64,000 nt of DNA from an uncultured Coprococcus sp. (GTDB lineage Bacteria; Bacillota; Clostridia; Lachnospirales; Lachnospiraceae), in contig CANQTC010000004.1 in the NCBI GenBank assembly GCA_947626675.1, positions 62,001-126,000 on the forward strand, written 5' to 3'. Below are positions 53,281 to 62,715 of the stretch, in pieces. The notes beneath the pieces were generated by a model. It made no database searches. It was not told the DNA's origin and saw nothing but the letters and a program-made list of their open reading frames with translations. Each line of letters begins with the position of its first letter. Position 1 is the stretch's first letter. Made by a program: the position numbers and the translations under genes.

Positions 53281-55521
53281 CTAATACATATTTATTGGAT
53301 TAAAATCAAACAGTATACTGACAGCGTCATCGGTTCTGTTTTCCTCTTCATCTGTTTCTATATAATCCTTTATTTCTATCAGCTTATTATACTGATTATG
53401 TTTTATATATACAACCATGCGAAAGACATCTTTAATCTTTGATATCTCCGGTATGGAAGGGCCTACAATCTGCAGGCCTTCTTCGCCGGAGAATTTTTTC
53501 TTTATATCACATGTTAATTTCTCAGCTTTCACCGCCAATGACTCCTCCGACAACGATGTCATAAGCACCACCATCATATTGTACTCCGGCGGATATTTCA
53601 TCAGCGCCCGATATGCTTTCTCACTATTATAAAAGCTTCTGTAATCCTGCTTTGCAGCAGCAACGATTGCATAGTTGTCAGGCTGATAGGTCTGTATAAC
53701 GACCTTTCCCGGAAGGCTTCCCCTTCCTGCCCTTCCTGCTGCCTGCGTCAGCAAATCAAACGTTCGCTCACATGCCCTGTAATCATTTTCAAACAAGGTC
53801 AAATCAGCAAGCATAATTCCAACAAGCGTTACATTTGCAAAATCATGACCTTTGACAATCATTTGCGTTCCAATTAATATATCGGCTTCCCTGTTTGCAA
53901 ACGCTTCAAGAATTTTGTAATGTGCGTCTTTTTTTGCAGTTGTATCTCTGTCCATCCGAAGCGTTCTTGCTGCCGGAAACAGCTTATGTATTTCTTCTTC
54001 TACTTTTTGTGTTCCTGTGCCATACCCACCTATAAGCTTTGACGAACAGGAGGGACATACGGCGGGTTCTTCGACAGTATATCCGCAATAATGACATATC
54101 AGGCGTCTGTTATTATGTCTTGTCAACGCCACATCACAATGGGGACACCGGATTGCTTCGCCGCAATTTCTGCATGCCATGCAGCTGTTAAAACCACGCT
54201 TATTAATAAACAGCATAATCTGTTCATGCCTGCTGAGCCTGTCTTTTATATCTGCCTCAAGCTCAAAGCTTATAATGGAACGATTTCCTCTTCTTAGCTC
54301 ATGTCTTAAATCAACGATGCTGCATTCTGCCAGTGGATTATTTCTGGCCCTGTTCTTTAACTGCCATAATACATATTCACCGGAAAGCGCTTTTTTATAA
54401 CTTTCCACCGAAGGTGTGGCAGAGCCAAGTATCAGACTTGCACCTTCGAGCGCTGCCCGTTTTACTGCCACATTCCTGGCATGATATTTCGGTGGGTAAT
54501 CACTCTTATAACTGCCTTCATGTTCTTCATCAATGATAATAAGGCCTAATTTTCTAAATGGTGTAAACAAAGCAGAGCGCGGCCCTACCACTACATCTAC
54601 TTCACCTTTTTTCGCCCGCTCAAACTGGTCGTATTTTTCGCCATTACTCAATCTGGAATTCATAATTGTAACGCTGTCGCCAAAATGCTCTTTAAAATAT
54701 CTTACCGTCTGGTATGTCAATGCAATCTCCGGAATGAGTACAATCACCTGTTTTCCCTGTGCGATAACTTCTTTTATGGCTCTTACATATATTTCCGTTT
54801 TTCCGCTTCCGGTAATCCCATGCAAAAGATATGTGTGTGAAATACCATTTTCGATATCTCTTTTAAAAGCATCCACAATCACCTGCTGTTCATCATTCAA
54901 AACGATATCCGTATCTTTTCTATCGTATTTTTTTGTGACGTTCCGGTAGCTGCTTGTTGTACTAATCCTTATAACATGTTCTCTTTCCAGTGCATGAAGC
55001 GTCTGATGGGATATGCGAAGCTTTCCTGTAACCACATTCATCGGCAGACTTCCTGATTTTCCAAGTTCTGAAATCAGTCTTATCTTTGCATTTGCATTCT
55101 TTTTCTTATATTGTTCTATCATGTCGTCTATCTGCTTTAAATCCACTTCAAGAACAACATTTTTATTTTCTACGGATTTTACTGCGTTTTTTACAGGCAT
55201 AACGGTCTTTAACGCATTAATCATCGTTGAACCATAATTTTCTTTTATCCATGCCGCAAGTGCAATTAACTTGCCTTCTATTGGAATTCCACCATCTGAT
55301 ACATTCGATATTTCTTTTATTTTCTCCGTTTCATAGCAGGGTACATCCGTTATGCCGATTACATACCCGGTCCGGATATGATTTCCTCTTCCAAACGGTA
55401 TTTCTACCATACTGCCTACAGCGATTTTGCCCAAAAGCCTTTCCGGAATACTGTATTGAAATGTTTTATCTACTTCCTCATGCGAAATATCTATTATTAT
55501 ATCCGCATATTTTTTCAACAT
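53281..55521 (-). CDS. priA: Primosomal protein N' (PriA helicase)
   Basis: Restarts stalled replication forks. The 746-residue protein has the 3'-DNA-binding domain (1-200), Walker A HGITGSGKTEIY, DEEHEGSYKSD, the cysteine-rich zinc region (CMACRNCGEAIRCPHC, CHYCGYTVEEPAVCPSC) and helicase motifs ILIGTQMIVKGHDF and TQAAGRAGRGS. The start is ATG 55521 with GGAGG 6 nt upstream; it overlaps the murE 3' end by 44 bp. Confidence 0.96.
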   Translation of the reverse strand: MLKKYADIIIDISHEEVDKTFQYSIPERLLGKIAVGSMVEIPFGRGNHIRTGYVIGITDVPCYETEKIKEISNVSDGGIPIEGKLIALAAWIKENYGSTMINALKTVMPVKNAVKSVENKNVVLEVDLKQIDDMIEQYKKKNANAKIRLISELGKSGSLPMNVVTGKLRISHQTLHALEREHVIRISTTSSYRNVTKKYDRKDTDIVLNDEQQVIVDAFKRDIENGISHTYLLHGITGSGKTEIYVRAIKEVIAQGKQVIVLIPEIALTYQTVRYFKEHFGDSVTIMNSRLSNGEKYDQFERAKKGEVDVVVGPRSALFTPFRKLGLIIIDEEHEGSYKSDYPPKYHARNVAVKRAALEGASLILGSATPSVESYKKALSGEYVLWQLKNRARNNPLAECSIVDLRHELRRGNRSIISFELEADIKDRLSRHEQIMLFINKRGFNSCMACRNCGEAIRCPHCDVALTRHNNRRLICHYCGYTVEEPAVCPSCSSKLIGGYGTGTQKVEEEIHKLFPAARTLRMDRDTTAKKDAHYKILEAFANREADILIGTQMIVKGHDFANVTLVGIMLADLTLFENDYRACERTFDLLTQAAGRAGRGSLPGKVVIQTYQPDNYAIVAAAKQDYRSFYNSEKAYRALMKYPPEYNMMVVLMTSLSEESLAVKAEKLTCDIKKKFSGEEGLQIVGPSIPEISKIKDVFRMVVYIKHNQYNKLIEIKDYIETDEEENRTDDAVSILFDFNPINMY

Positions 55522-56977
55522 CCTCTTCCTCCAAAACCTCTCTAATCAGGTCTCTTTCATCCATATGGTATTTTATGCCCTTTATCTCCTGATAATCCTC
55601 ATGACCTTTTCCTGCAAGTACAATGACATCCCCTTCCGCAGCATTCGTTATCGCATAACGTATCGCTTCCTTCCTGTCTATAATCTCAATGTACTTACCG
55701 TCTGTTTTTAAAATACCGCTCTTTATATCATCTATGATAGCCTGCGGTTCTTCGTTTCGCGGGTTATCAGAGGTAATAATCGTAAGGTCCGCCATATTGC
55801 CTGACACCTCGCCCATCTCGTAACGTCTGTCCTTTGACCGGTTGCCGCCGCATCCAAACAGACATACCAGCCGTTTGGGATGATATGCTTTTAGTGTTTC
55901 GAGAATACTGGAAAGACTCATTGCATTATGTGCATAATCGATTAATAAAGTAAACTTATCTGATATCGGTATCGGCTCAACCCTTCCCTTTATCTTTATA
56001 TCCGCTAATATATCCTTGATTGCTTCAAACGGTACATTCATCCTGTCTGCTACTGCAATCGCCGCAAGTGAATTATAGATACTGAATTTTCCCGGAAGAT
56101 TTACGGAGATACTGCCAGTCTTAATTCCTGACAACTGATATCGTATTCCCAAATGTCCATCATGATTATATAATTCCGGCATAGCTGCTTTATATTCATA
56201 ATCATTATTCATTCCATACCGGATGATATCACATGTAGCATCTTTTGTTATAATATCAACATTTTTATCATCACCATTTACAATTCCCGTTTTACATAAC
56301 TGAAAAAGCCTGCTTTTCCACATAGCATACTCTTCAAATGAAGCATGTTCATTCGGGCCTATATGGTCTTTTGAAAGATTTGAAAAGATACCGTAGTCAA
56401 AACTGACGCTCGCTATCCTGTCTAACATAAGTCCCTGTGATGAAACTTCCATTACAACGCTGTCTAAACCATTATCCACCATATCTCTTAAAACTTTATG
56501 TATGACAATTGATTCCGGGGTTGTGTTGCCGGAAGCTATATGATGATACCCGTCTATCATTTCTATCGTACCGATTAGTCCTGTTTTATGGCCCGCTTTT
56601 ATCAGCATATCCCGTATCATATAAGTCGTTGTGGTTTTCCCTTTTGTACCTGTAATTCCTATAACAGTAAGCTTATCAGAAGGATTTCCATAGAAATTAC
56701 TGCTGATAAGTCCCATTGCTTTTCTGGTACTTTTTGTTTTTATCATCAGTATGCCATCTACAGGTTCTACATCCTTTTCAACGACAACACAGACAGCCCC
56801 TTTTTCGATAACCTCATCTATATAGCGGTGTCCATCCGTTTTTGAACCATGTATACAGAAATACAGGCCTCCCTGCTTCATTTTTCTGGAATCATCATAT
56901 ATGTTATCGATTTCTACGTCCAGACTTCCACAAAGGATTTCATATTCCAATCCGGCAAATATTGTTTTTGCCTTCAT
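55478..56977 (-). CDS. murE: UDP-MurNAc-L-Ala-D-Glu:meso-diaminopimelate ligase
   Basis: Adds the third amino acid of the peptidoglycan stem. The 499-residue Mur ligase shows GITGTKGKTTTTYM, MEVSSQGLMLDRI, NLSKDHIG-type FSNLSKDHIGPNEH, LLIDYAHN and TSDNPRNEEP. The DNPR motif is the one associated with meso-diaminopimelate rather than lysine, so the wall is inferred to be A1-gamma DAP type. It overlaps priA by 44 bp. Confidence 0.96.
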   Translation of the reverse strand: MKAKTIFAGLEYEILCGSLDVEIDNIYDDSRKMKQGGLYFCIHGSKTDGHRYIDEVIEKGAVCVVVEKDVEPVDGILMIKTKSTRKAMGLISSNFYGNPSDKLTVIGITGTKGKTTTTYMIRDMLIKAGHKTGLIGTIEMIDGYHHIASGNTTPESIVIHKVLRDMVDNGLDSVVMEVSSQGLMLDRIASVSFDYGIFSNLSKDHIGPNEHASFEEYAMWKSRLFQLCKTGIVNGDDKNVDIITKDATCDIIRYGMNNDYEYKAAMPELYNHDGHLGIRYQLSGIKTGSISVNLPGKFSIYNSLAAIAVADRMNVPFEAIKDILADIKIKGRVEPIPISDKFTLLIDYAHNAMSLSSILETLKAYHPKRLVCLFGCGGNRSKDRRYEMGEVSGNMADLTIITSDNPRNEEPQAIIDDIKSGILKTDGKYIEIIDRKEAIRYAITNAAEGDVIVLAGKGHEDYQEIKGIKYHMDERDLIREVLEEEDVEKICGYNNRYFA

Positions 56978-57008
56978 AACGCCACCTCCTTACGTTATAT
57001 ACGAAATT

Positions 57009-57037
57009 AGAGGTTGTGCATTGATACAACAACCTCT
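57009..57037 (-). other. Hairpin between rpoZ and murE
   Basis: AGAGGTTGT and ACAACCTCT, 9 bp with an 11-nt loop, lie within the 66-bp gap. No U-tract follows on the minus strand (AATTTCG), so it is not a standard terminator; it may stabilise or mark an mRNA processing point. Confidence 0.5.
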
Positions 57038-57043
57038 ATATCC

Positions 57044-57286
57044 TTAGTTTTCTTCTTCGTCATCGCCTAAAATCTTAACCTCGCCTGCATATAACTCTTC
57101 TACTGCAACGGATAACGGTTTCTTGTTTCTGGCATTGACAAATGCTTCCTGACCGTCGATTAATTCTCTGGCACGTTTCGCCGATGCAAGTACAATTGAA
57201 TATCTGCTGTTTACCACAGGATGTTCTCCCGGCTCAACCTCTGAATTTACTACTGCCATTAAGTCTGTGTATGATGGATGTAACAT
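57044..57286 (-). CDS. rpoZ: RNA polymerase omega subunit
   Basis: An 80-residue omega protein: NSRYSIVLASAKRARELIDG is the conserved core, followed by KKPLSVAVEELYAGEV and an acidic end. It is located directly after gmk, the standard gmk-rpoZ pairing. AAGGGG lies 10 nt before the ATG. Confidence 0.93.
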   Translation of the reverse strand: MLHPSYTDLMAVVNSEVEPGEHPVVNSRYSIVLASAKRARELIDGQEAFVNARNKKPLSVAVEELYAGEVKILGDDEEEN

Positions 57287-57310
57287 AATATTAAATCCCC
57301 TTTCTTATAA

Positions 57311-57928
57311 TCAAATATCTTTCAACTCATCTTTTATATTTTGGATAAACTGCAAATTATTATCCCGTCTGCATGCATAACTTTCGATAACAGAATTTAC
57401 TGTTGAAACACATACATCCAAATCATCATTTACTACTATATAATCATATTTGTCCATATCATAAGCTTCTTCTGTAGCCTTCTTAAGACGTTTCATTATG
57501 GTAGCTTCATTTTCTGTTCCTCTTCCGGAAAGTCTCTCCTGAAGGCTTTTTATACTTGGTGCCGCTATAAAGATAAGCAGTGCATCAGGATACTGTTCCT
57601 TAATACGCATTGCCCCCATCACTTCTATCTCAAGAATAATATTCTTGCCCTGCTGAAGGCTTTCTTCAACATACTTTTTCGGCGTGCCATAATAGTTTTC
57701 AACATACTGTGTCCACTCTATAAATCCGCCATAATCTATAAGATTTTCAAATTCTCCTCTGCTCATAAAGAAATATTCTCTTCCATGCAGTTCCCCTTCT
57801 CTTGGCGCTCTTGTTGTAGCAGATATGGATAAATCATATCCATAATCGGATACAAGCCGCTTTACAACTGTACCCTTTCCAACGCCTGAAAATCCGGATA
57901 TAACAATTAATGAACCTTTATTTATCAT
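57311..57928 (-). CDS. gmk: Guanylate kinase
   Basis: Phosphorylates GMP to GDP. P-loop SGFSGVGKGTVVKRL, GMP-binding SATTRAPREGELHGREYFF, and ILEIEVMGAMRIKEQYP are visible. 205 aa, typical. It lies 5 bp after yicC. Confidence 0.97.
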   Translation of the reverse strand: MINKGSLIVISGFSGVGKGTVVKRLVSDYGYDLSISATTRAPREGELHGREYFFMSRGEFENLIDYGGFIEWTQYVENYYGTPKKYVEESLQQGKNIILEIEVMGAMRIKEQYPDALLIFIAAPSIKSLQERLSGRGTENEATIMKRLKKATEEAYDMDKYDYIVVNDDLDVCVSTVNSVIESYACRRDNNLQFIQNIKDELKDI

Positions 57929-57933
57929 AAGCT

Positions 57934-58812
57934 TTACTCCAAATTCTGTATCTGTTCTCTTACTTTCTCAATATCTGTCTTAAGTTCAATAGCCTTATTG
58001 GAAACATCAAGTGAATTTGCTTTGGACAAAATTGTATTTGCTTCCCTATTCATTTCCTGTGCTATAAAATCAAGCTTGCGTCCTACGCTTCCGCCTTCTT
58101 CAAGAATTTTTCTTGTACTGTCTATATGGCTTTTTAATCTGACGGTTTCTTCATCTACACATATCTTATCAGCATAGATAACCACTTCTGCAGCAATTCT
58201 GTTTTCATCAACTGCCGCGCTTCCTAATAATTCAGCGATTTTATCCGTAAGCTTCTGCCTGTACTCTGTCACAAGAACAGGGGAAAGCGCTTCTATATAA
58301 TCAACCGCAGCGCTCATATTATCCAGTTTCGTCAGCAGATTATTTTTAAGGTTTTCACCTTCGTTCATTCTTGACTCTGCAAATATCTGTACAGCTTCAT
58401 CAAGCGCTTTCTCAATCAGCTCCCACAGTGCTTCTTCATCAACGCTTTGCTCTTCAAGCGTAAACACATCAGGGAAACCGCCAAGAACCGATGGTATCAT
58501 TCGGTTTTCCATTCCAAACGCATCTGCCATCTCCTCAAAATATTTCATATAAAGCGCAGCCAGCTCTTTGTTATACTTTACATTGATATTATTTTCTGTA
58601 AAATCCTCATATGTAATAAACACATCAATCTTACCGCGTTCTATATATTTCTTCAGGTATGTCCTTACGGCGTTTTCAAGGAAACTTATTTTCTTCGGCA
58701 TCTTAATATTGATATCACAAAATCTGTGATTAACTGACTTTATTTCTACCACAATCTTGCGTTTATCATTTGTCATCTCGCTGCGGCCAAAGCCCGTCAT
58801 ACTTTTTATCAT
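57934..58812 (-). CDS. yicC: YicC/YloC family endoribonuclease
   Basis: The 292-residue protein starts with the hallmark MIKSMTGFGRSE and ends with the conserved KLDFIAQEMNREANTILSK block followed by VREQIQNLE. Family members were shown to be endoribonucleases (established knowledge). yicC-gmk-rpoZ is a conserved cluster. It is the first gene of a long operon behind a near-consensus promoter at 58884-58912. Confidence 0.94.
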   Translation of the reverse strand: MIKSMTGFGRSEMTNDKRKIVVEIKSVNHRFCDINIKMPKKISFLENAVRTYLKKYIERGKIDVFITYEDFTENNINVKYNKELAALYMKYFEEMADAFGMENRMIPSVLGGFPDVFTLEEQSVDEEALWELIEKALDEAVQIFAESRMNEGENLKNNLLTKLDNMSAAVDYIEALSPVLVTEYRQKLTDKIAELLGSAAVDENRIAAEVVIYADKICVDEETVRLKSHIDSTRKILEEGGSVGRKLDFIAQEMNREANTILSKANSLDVSNKAIELKTDIEKVREQIQNLE

Positions 58813-58849
58813 TTAACTTCTCCTTTGCAGTTTCGTGTTTCCTGTATCT

Positions 58850-58896
58850 GTTGAAGTATGATAAGCATAACTACAGATACTATATTATACTTCAAC
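58850..58896. promoter_or_regulatory. Inverted repeat across the yicC promoter, possible operator
   Basis: GTTGAAGTAT at 58850-58859 and its exact complement ATACTTCAAC at 58887-58896. The right arm covers part of the -10 box, the left arm lies in the 5' leader. The arms are 27 bp apart, so the structure is not a transcript hairpin (the right arm lies upstream of the predicted start). A dimeric repressor bridging both arms is one possibility. Confidence 0.45.
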
Positions 58897-58912
58897 AATA
58901 TCTAAAAATCAA
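58884..58912 (-). promoter_or_regulatory. Promoter of the yicC-thiN operon
   Basis: Minus strand TTGATT (58912-58907), 17-nt spacer, TATAAT (58889-58884). Transcription should start near 58877. Confidence 0.8.
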
Positions 58913-58926
58913 ATATTTATTATTAA

Positions 58927-60672
58927 TTATTTTATCTCTTCAATATCCCTGATATCCGGTTCTGCTATCATTGAATAATTCGTATGATATATTACAAAAC
59001 CCGGTTTTGCCCCTGCCGGCTTCTTAAGATTTCTTCTTTCCGTATAATCAATTTCTACCTTCGGATTTGTTCTGCCCGATGAATAATATGCGGCCAACCG
59101 TCCTGCTTCTTCGTATGTTCTGTCAGGAAGCTCTTCATTTCCCATACGCTTTACGATAACGTGTGAGCCGGGCATCTTTTTTGCATGAAACCACATATCC
59201 CCGCCATTGGCATATTTGAATGTAAGTTCATCATTTTGCAGATTATTCTTCCCTACATACATATGAAACCCGTCAGCGGAAATGTAATGCAGCGGCTTAT
59301 CCTTAAACTGCTTTCGTTCGCCCTTCCTGCCATATCTTCCTTTTATATATCCGCACATCACAAGCTCTGCTTTCACTTCTGAAAGTGAATTTTCATCTAT
59401 CGCCATATCAAGGAAGGTCTGAACGGATAAAAGATGTTCTAACTCTTCTTTGGTTTCCACTGTCAACTTTGACAATGCCTCATAGGTGCGCTTCTGTTTA
59501 TTATACTTTTCAAAATATTTTTTTGCATTATCCATAACAGGCTTCGTCGCATCAAGCGGAATGGTTATATTTTCATTTGTATAATAATTCAGTGCAACAA
59601 AACTTTTTTCCCCCAGCTTTACACCATATCCGTATGCATTGATAAGCTCCCCGTATACCTTATATTTTTCCCTGTCCTGCGTATCGGCAAGCTGTTTCAT
59701 CTGTAAGTCATATTTTTTGCTTGTTCTTTCTATTGCTGTTGCCACAATTTTTCGTAAATCCGAGGATTTCTGTCTTATCCTTGTAACTGTACTTTTCCGA
59801 TGAAAATATTCATCTAATACCGTCGATATATCGTCTTTCAATTCGATATCCTTATCCTGATACATCGTAAGCATAACAGATGAAAACTCCAGAGGGGTAC
59901 ATCCGTCAAGCACGATATTCGGGGTATACTTTTCTTTTTTTATATCCAATATCATATCAGCCAGACTGTGAAACAAAGCGTCAAGCTGCACGTTATCAAG
60001 CGCTGATATGGGGAGATTTCCATCTATACCTGCCCGGTATGCCACTTCGTTTGCTGCAAGCGGACTAAACCCTGTAACAGACGTGTATATTGCCTTTGTT
60101 ACATTACATGGCTTTACGGATATTTTTTCATCAAAATAGTTTCTGTCTGCCAGAAAAGGATTTATCTTATCTCCTGCCGGCGGATATATATAATTCCTGC
60201 CGGGCAGCACTTCTCTTACCGAGCTTATCATATGGGAAATATGTTTGATACTGTCTATAATCATTCCATTTTCATCAGTAAATATAATATTACTATGCTT
60301 GCCCATAATCTCAATAATCAGTTTTTTCCTGCATATATCCCCCAGCTCATTCAGATGTTCTATTGTTATCTCTACGATTCTTTCAAATCCCGGCTGACTG
60401 ATATCAACAATCCGTCCATTATTGATATGCTTTCTAAGCAGCATACAAAAATTAGGCGCTGTCATAGGATTTTCTTTCGTACCTTTCATAAGATAGATAA
60501 GCGGAAGACTCGCATCTGCCGACATCAGCAACCGATAGTTCTCTTTATTATTCTTTATCACAATATTCAGTTCATCATTCTCCGGCTGATATATTTTATA
60601 TATTCTTCCATCTATCAGTTTTTCTTTTAAATCACTGACTACATTTGAAATCACAATTCCATCAAACGCCAT
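58927..60672 (-). CDS. rqcH: Rqc2 homologue RqcH (NFACT / FbpA-like)
   Basis: Bacterial ribosome-quality-control factor that adds C-terminal Ala tails to stalled peptides. The 581-residue protein has NFACT-N (1-about 200; MAFDGIVISNVVSDLKEKL), helix-hairpin-helix and coiled-coil parts (about 290-420), and NFACT-R at the C-terminus (DMWFHAKKMPGSHVIVK, AGRLAAYYSSGR, VEIDYTERRNLKKPAGAKPG). Older annotations call it fibronectin-binding protein A. It is a single gene between glgA and the yicC operon, in the same direction. Confidence 0.93.
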   Translation of the reverse strand: MAFDGIVISNVVSDLKEKLIDGRIYKIYQPENDELNIVIKNNKENYRLLMSADASLPLIYLMKGTKENPMTAPNFCMLLRKHINNGRIVDISQPGFERIVEITIEHLNELGDICRKKLIIEIMGKHSNIIFTDENGMIIDSIKHISHMISSVREVLPGRNYIYPPAGDKINPFLADRNYFDEKISVKPCNVTKAIYTSVTGFSPLAANEVAYRAGIDGNLPISALDNVQLDALFHSLADMILDIKKEKYTPNIVLDGCTPLEFSSVMLTMYQDKDIELKDDISTVLDEYFHRKSTVTRIRQKSSDLRKIVATAIERTSKKYDLQMKQLADTQDREKYKVYGELINAYGYGVKLGEKSFVALNYYTNENITIPLDATKPVMDNAKKYFEKYNKQKRTYEALSKLTVETKEELEHLLSVQTFLDMAIDENSLSEVKAELVMCGYIKGRYGRKGERKQFKDKPLHYISADGFHMYVGKNNLQNDELTFKYANGGDMWFHAKKMPGSHVIVKRMGNEELPDRTYEEAGRLAAYYSSGRTNPKVEIDYTERRNLKKPAGAKPGFVIYHTNYSMIAEPDIRDIEEIK

Positions 60673-60690
60673 TTTTCCATTCTCCTATAG

Positions 60691-60728
60691 CATAAAAGGC
60701 AGAAAATGAAGTACCATCCTCTGCCTTT
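60691..60728 (-). terminator. Probable terminator after glgA
   Basis: Minus strand AAAGGCAG and CTGCCTTT, 8 bp, loop 18 nt, followed by TATG; the U-tract is mostly part of the stem, so efficiency is uncertain. Any rqcH promoter would have to overlap it. Confidence 0.55.
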
Positions 60729-60745
60729 CGTTTATCCGTATATCA

Positions 60746-62182
60746 TTATAATGAATGATAAAGGTTATTATATATATTGGCTGAATTTCCCCATGAATAA
60801 TCCATTCTCATTCCTCTTTCCTGAATAGAATACCATGCGTTTTTATTGTTATAGTATACTTCTTTTGCATAATTAATGGCATTCAAAAGCTCGTAGGCAT
60901 TGTAATTAGAAAATGAGAATCCTGTTCCTGTATTCTCAAACTGATTATATGCTTCAACGGTATCATTAAGCCCTCCTGTTTCCCTTACAACAGGCACTGT
61001 TCCATATCGGAGCGCCATCAGCTGAGTCAGTCCGCATGGCTCAAACCTTGATGGAACAAGCATGACATCACAACCTGCATACATCTTATGCGACCTTTCA
61101 TCGGAATAATAAATATTTGCCGATACCTTTGCCGGATGGATGCCCTGATAATATCGAAACATATTCTCATATCTGACATCACCTGTGCCAAGCACGATAA
61201 ACTGAACGCCGTCACAGCATATATCATTCATGATTCTGTCTACCAGGTCAAGTCCCTTCTGGTCTGTCAGTCTTGATATAATTCCTATCACAAACTGGTT
61301 TTCGTCCTGTGGAAGCCCACATTCCTTCTGAAGCTCAAGTTTATTCACTTTTTTGATTTCGCGGAAATTATCAACATTATAATTCCTGTATATCTGGGAA
61401 TCTGTAGCAGGATTCCAGACTTCATAGTCAATTCCGTTTACGATGCCCCATAGAGACTGCCATCTCGCACTAAGCAGACCGTCAAGTCCCTCGCCATAAT
61501 ATGGCGTCTGAATTTCCCTGGCATAAGTGTTGCTTACCGTTGTAATCTTATCCGCATATACAAGGCCGCCCTTGAGCATACTTGCGTCTTTCATAACCTC
61601 CAGCTTATCCGGTGTAAATACATAATCAGGAAGTCCTGAATAAGCTTTAATAGTCTTAATATCCCATCTTCCCTGGAATTGAAGATTGTGTATAGTCATA
61701 ACTGATTTCATTCCGCTAAAGAACGGATTTCCTGCAAATAATGTCTTTAAATATACAGGAACCAGTCCTGCCTGCCAGTCATGGCAATGAACGATATCCG
61801 GCTGGAACCCAATAACAGGAAGTATACAAAGTGCCGCTTTTGAGAAAAAGCAGAACTTTTCAATATCCCATTTCATATCTCCGTATGGCGTAAATCCATT
61901 AAAATAGTATTCATTGTCAATGAAATATACCTTTACACCCTCATATTCCATATACATAATACCAACATATTCATTTTTATACCCGATATCCATATAAAAA
62001 TTAGTAAGATACTGCATCTTCTCTCTATATTTATTCGGTATACAAAGATAATTCGGTATAATAACCCTCACATCATACTCGTTTTTATCAAAAATCTTAG
62101 GGAGCGTACCAACAACATCTGCCAAACCACCAGTCTTGATAAACGGTACACACTCTGAAGCGATATAAGCAACTTTCTTCAT
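60746..62182 (-). CDS. glgA: Glycogen (starch) synthase
   Basis: Elongates glycogen from ADP-glucose. The GT5 fold shows PFIKTGGLADVVGTLPK (ADP-glucose binding) near residues 13-29, HCHDWQAGLVPVYLK, GIVNGIDYEVWNP, ISRLTDQKGLDL and PSRFEPCGLTQLMALRYG. The 478-residue length is normal. ATG 62182 was chosen with GGGAGG about 10 nt upstream. No other glycogen genes are present in the window. Confidence 0.95.
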   Translation of the reverse strand: MKKVAYIASECVPFIKTGGLADVVGTLPKIFDKNEYDVRVIIPNYLCIPNKYREKMQYLTNFYMDIGYKNEYVGIMYMEYEGVKVYFIDNEYYFNGFTPYGDMKWDIEKFCFFSKAALCILPVIGFQPDIVHCHDWQAGLVPVYLKTLFAGNPFFSGMKSVMTIHNLQFQGRWDIKTIKAYSGLPDYVFTPDKLEVMKDASMLKGGLVYADKITTVSNTYAREIQTPYYGEGLDGLLSARWQSLWGIVNGIDYEVWNPATDSQIYRNYNVDNFREIKKVNKLELQKECGLPQDENQFVIGIISRLTDQKGLDLVDRIMNDICCDGVQFIVLGTGDVRYENMFRYYQGIHPAKVSANIYYSDERSHKMYAGCDVMLVPSRFEPCGLTQLMALRYGTVPVVRETGGLNDTVEAYNQFENTGTGFSFSNYNAYELLNAINYAKEVYYNNKNAWYSIQERGMRMDYSWGNSANIYNNLYHSL

Positions 62183-62218
62183 ACAATAATGTCCTCCCAT
62201 TCACATTTATATATAAGA

Positions 62219-62247
62219 ATTGTATCATAACAATCTTTATAATTCAA
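62219..62247 (-). promoter_or_regulatory. Promoter of glgA
   Basis: Minus strand TTGAAT, 17-nt spacer, TACAAT, about 37 bp before the glgA start. Confidence 0.65.
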
Positions 62248-62297
62248 TAAAATCAAAGCGCTTGAACACAATATTTATCCTTTATTTAACAAAATCT

Positions 62298-62326
62298 TTG
62301 ACAAAAAAGCATATTGCATATAAAAT
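62298..62326 (+). promoter_or_regulatory. Promoter of the DUF1292 gene
   Basis: TTGACA, 17-nt spacer, TAAAAT; perfect -35 and good -10. Divergent from the glgA promoter. Confidence 0.85.
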
Positions 62327-62373
62327 CACTTGTAAATGCTATATATAAAATTAACATATTTAAGGAGATTATA

Positions 62374-62694
62374 ATGTCAAAAAAATACGATGATTTTGAT
62401 GATGATGAAGTTGAAATGATGAATATTGTCCTGGATGACGGATGTGAGCTTGAATGTGAGATATTATCTATATTTCCTGCAAATCAGAACACTTACATTG
62501 CGCTCTATCCTGTCAATACCCCGGAGGGCTATGATGACAACGATGTACTGCTTTACAGATACAAGGAACTTGAAGGCGATGAGGTCGAACTGACATCCAT
62601 TACGGAGGACGAAGAGTTTGAAATTGTCGCAGATGCGTTTGACGAAATACTGGATGAAATGGAATTTAATTCCATGCCTGACAATGAAAATTAA
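62374..62694 (+). CDS. DUF1292 family acidic protein
   Basis: A 106-residue, very acidic protein. The IVLDDGCELECEILSIFPAN, YIALYPVNT and LYRYKELEGDEVELTSI strands are the DUF1292 pattern (YrzB type); the function of the family is not known. ATG 62374 has AAGGAG 6-7 nt upstream; the open frame extends 20 codons upstream past the promoter's predicted start and is not used. It is convergent with the helicase gene. Confidence 0.85.
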   Translation: MSKKYDDFDDDEVEMMNIVLDDGCELECEILSIFPANQNTYIALYPVNTPEGYDDNDVLLYRYKELEGDEVELTSITEDEEFEIVADAFDEILDEMEFNSMPDNEN

Positions 62695-62708
62695 TTTCCG
62701 TCAGGCAT
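62674..62708. other. Inverted repeat at the 3' end of the DUF1292 gene
   Basis: ATGCCTGAC and GTCAGGCAT, 9 bp with a 17-nt loop, overlapping the end of the gene and its stop. There is no T-run on either side, so it may be a weak shared end for the two convergent genes. Confidence 0.45.
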
Positions 62709-62715
62709 AAAACGA

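Noticed and set aside
57001-57043. Terminator between rpoZ and murE
   Set aside because: The hairpin is good but no U-tract follows on the minus strand, so I list it only as a hairpin.
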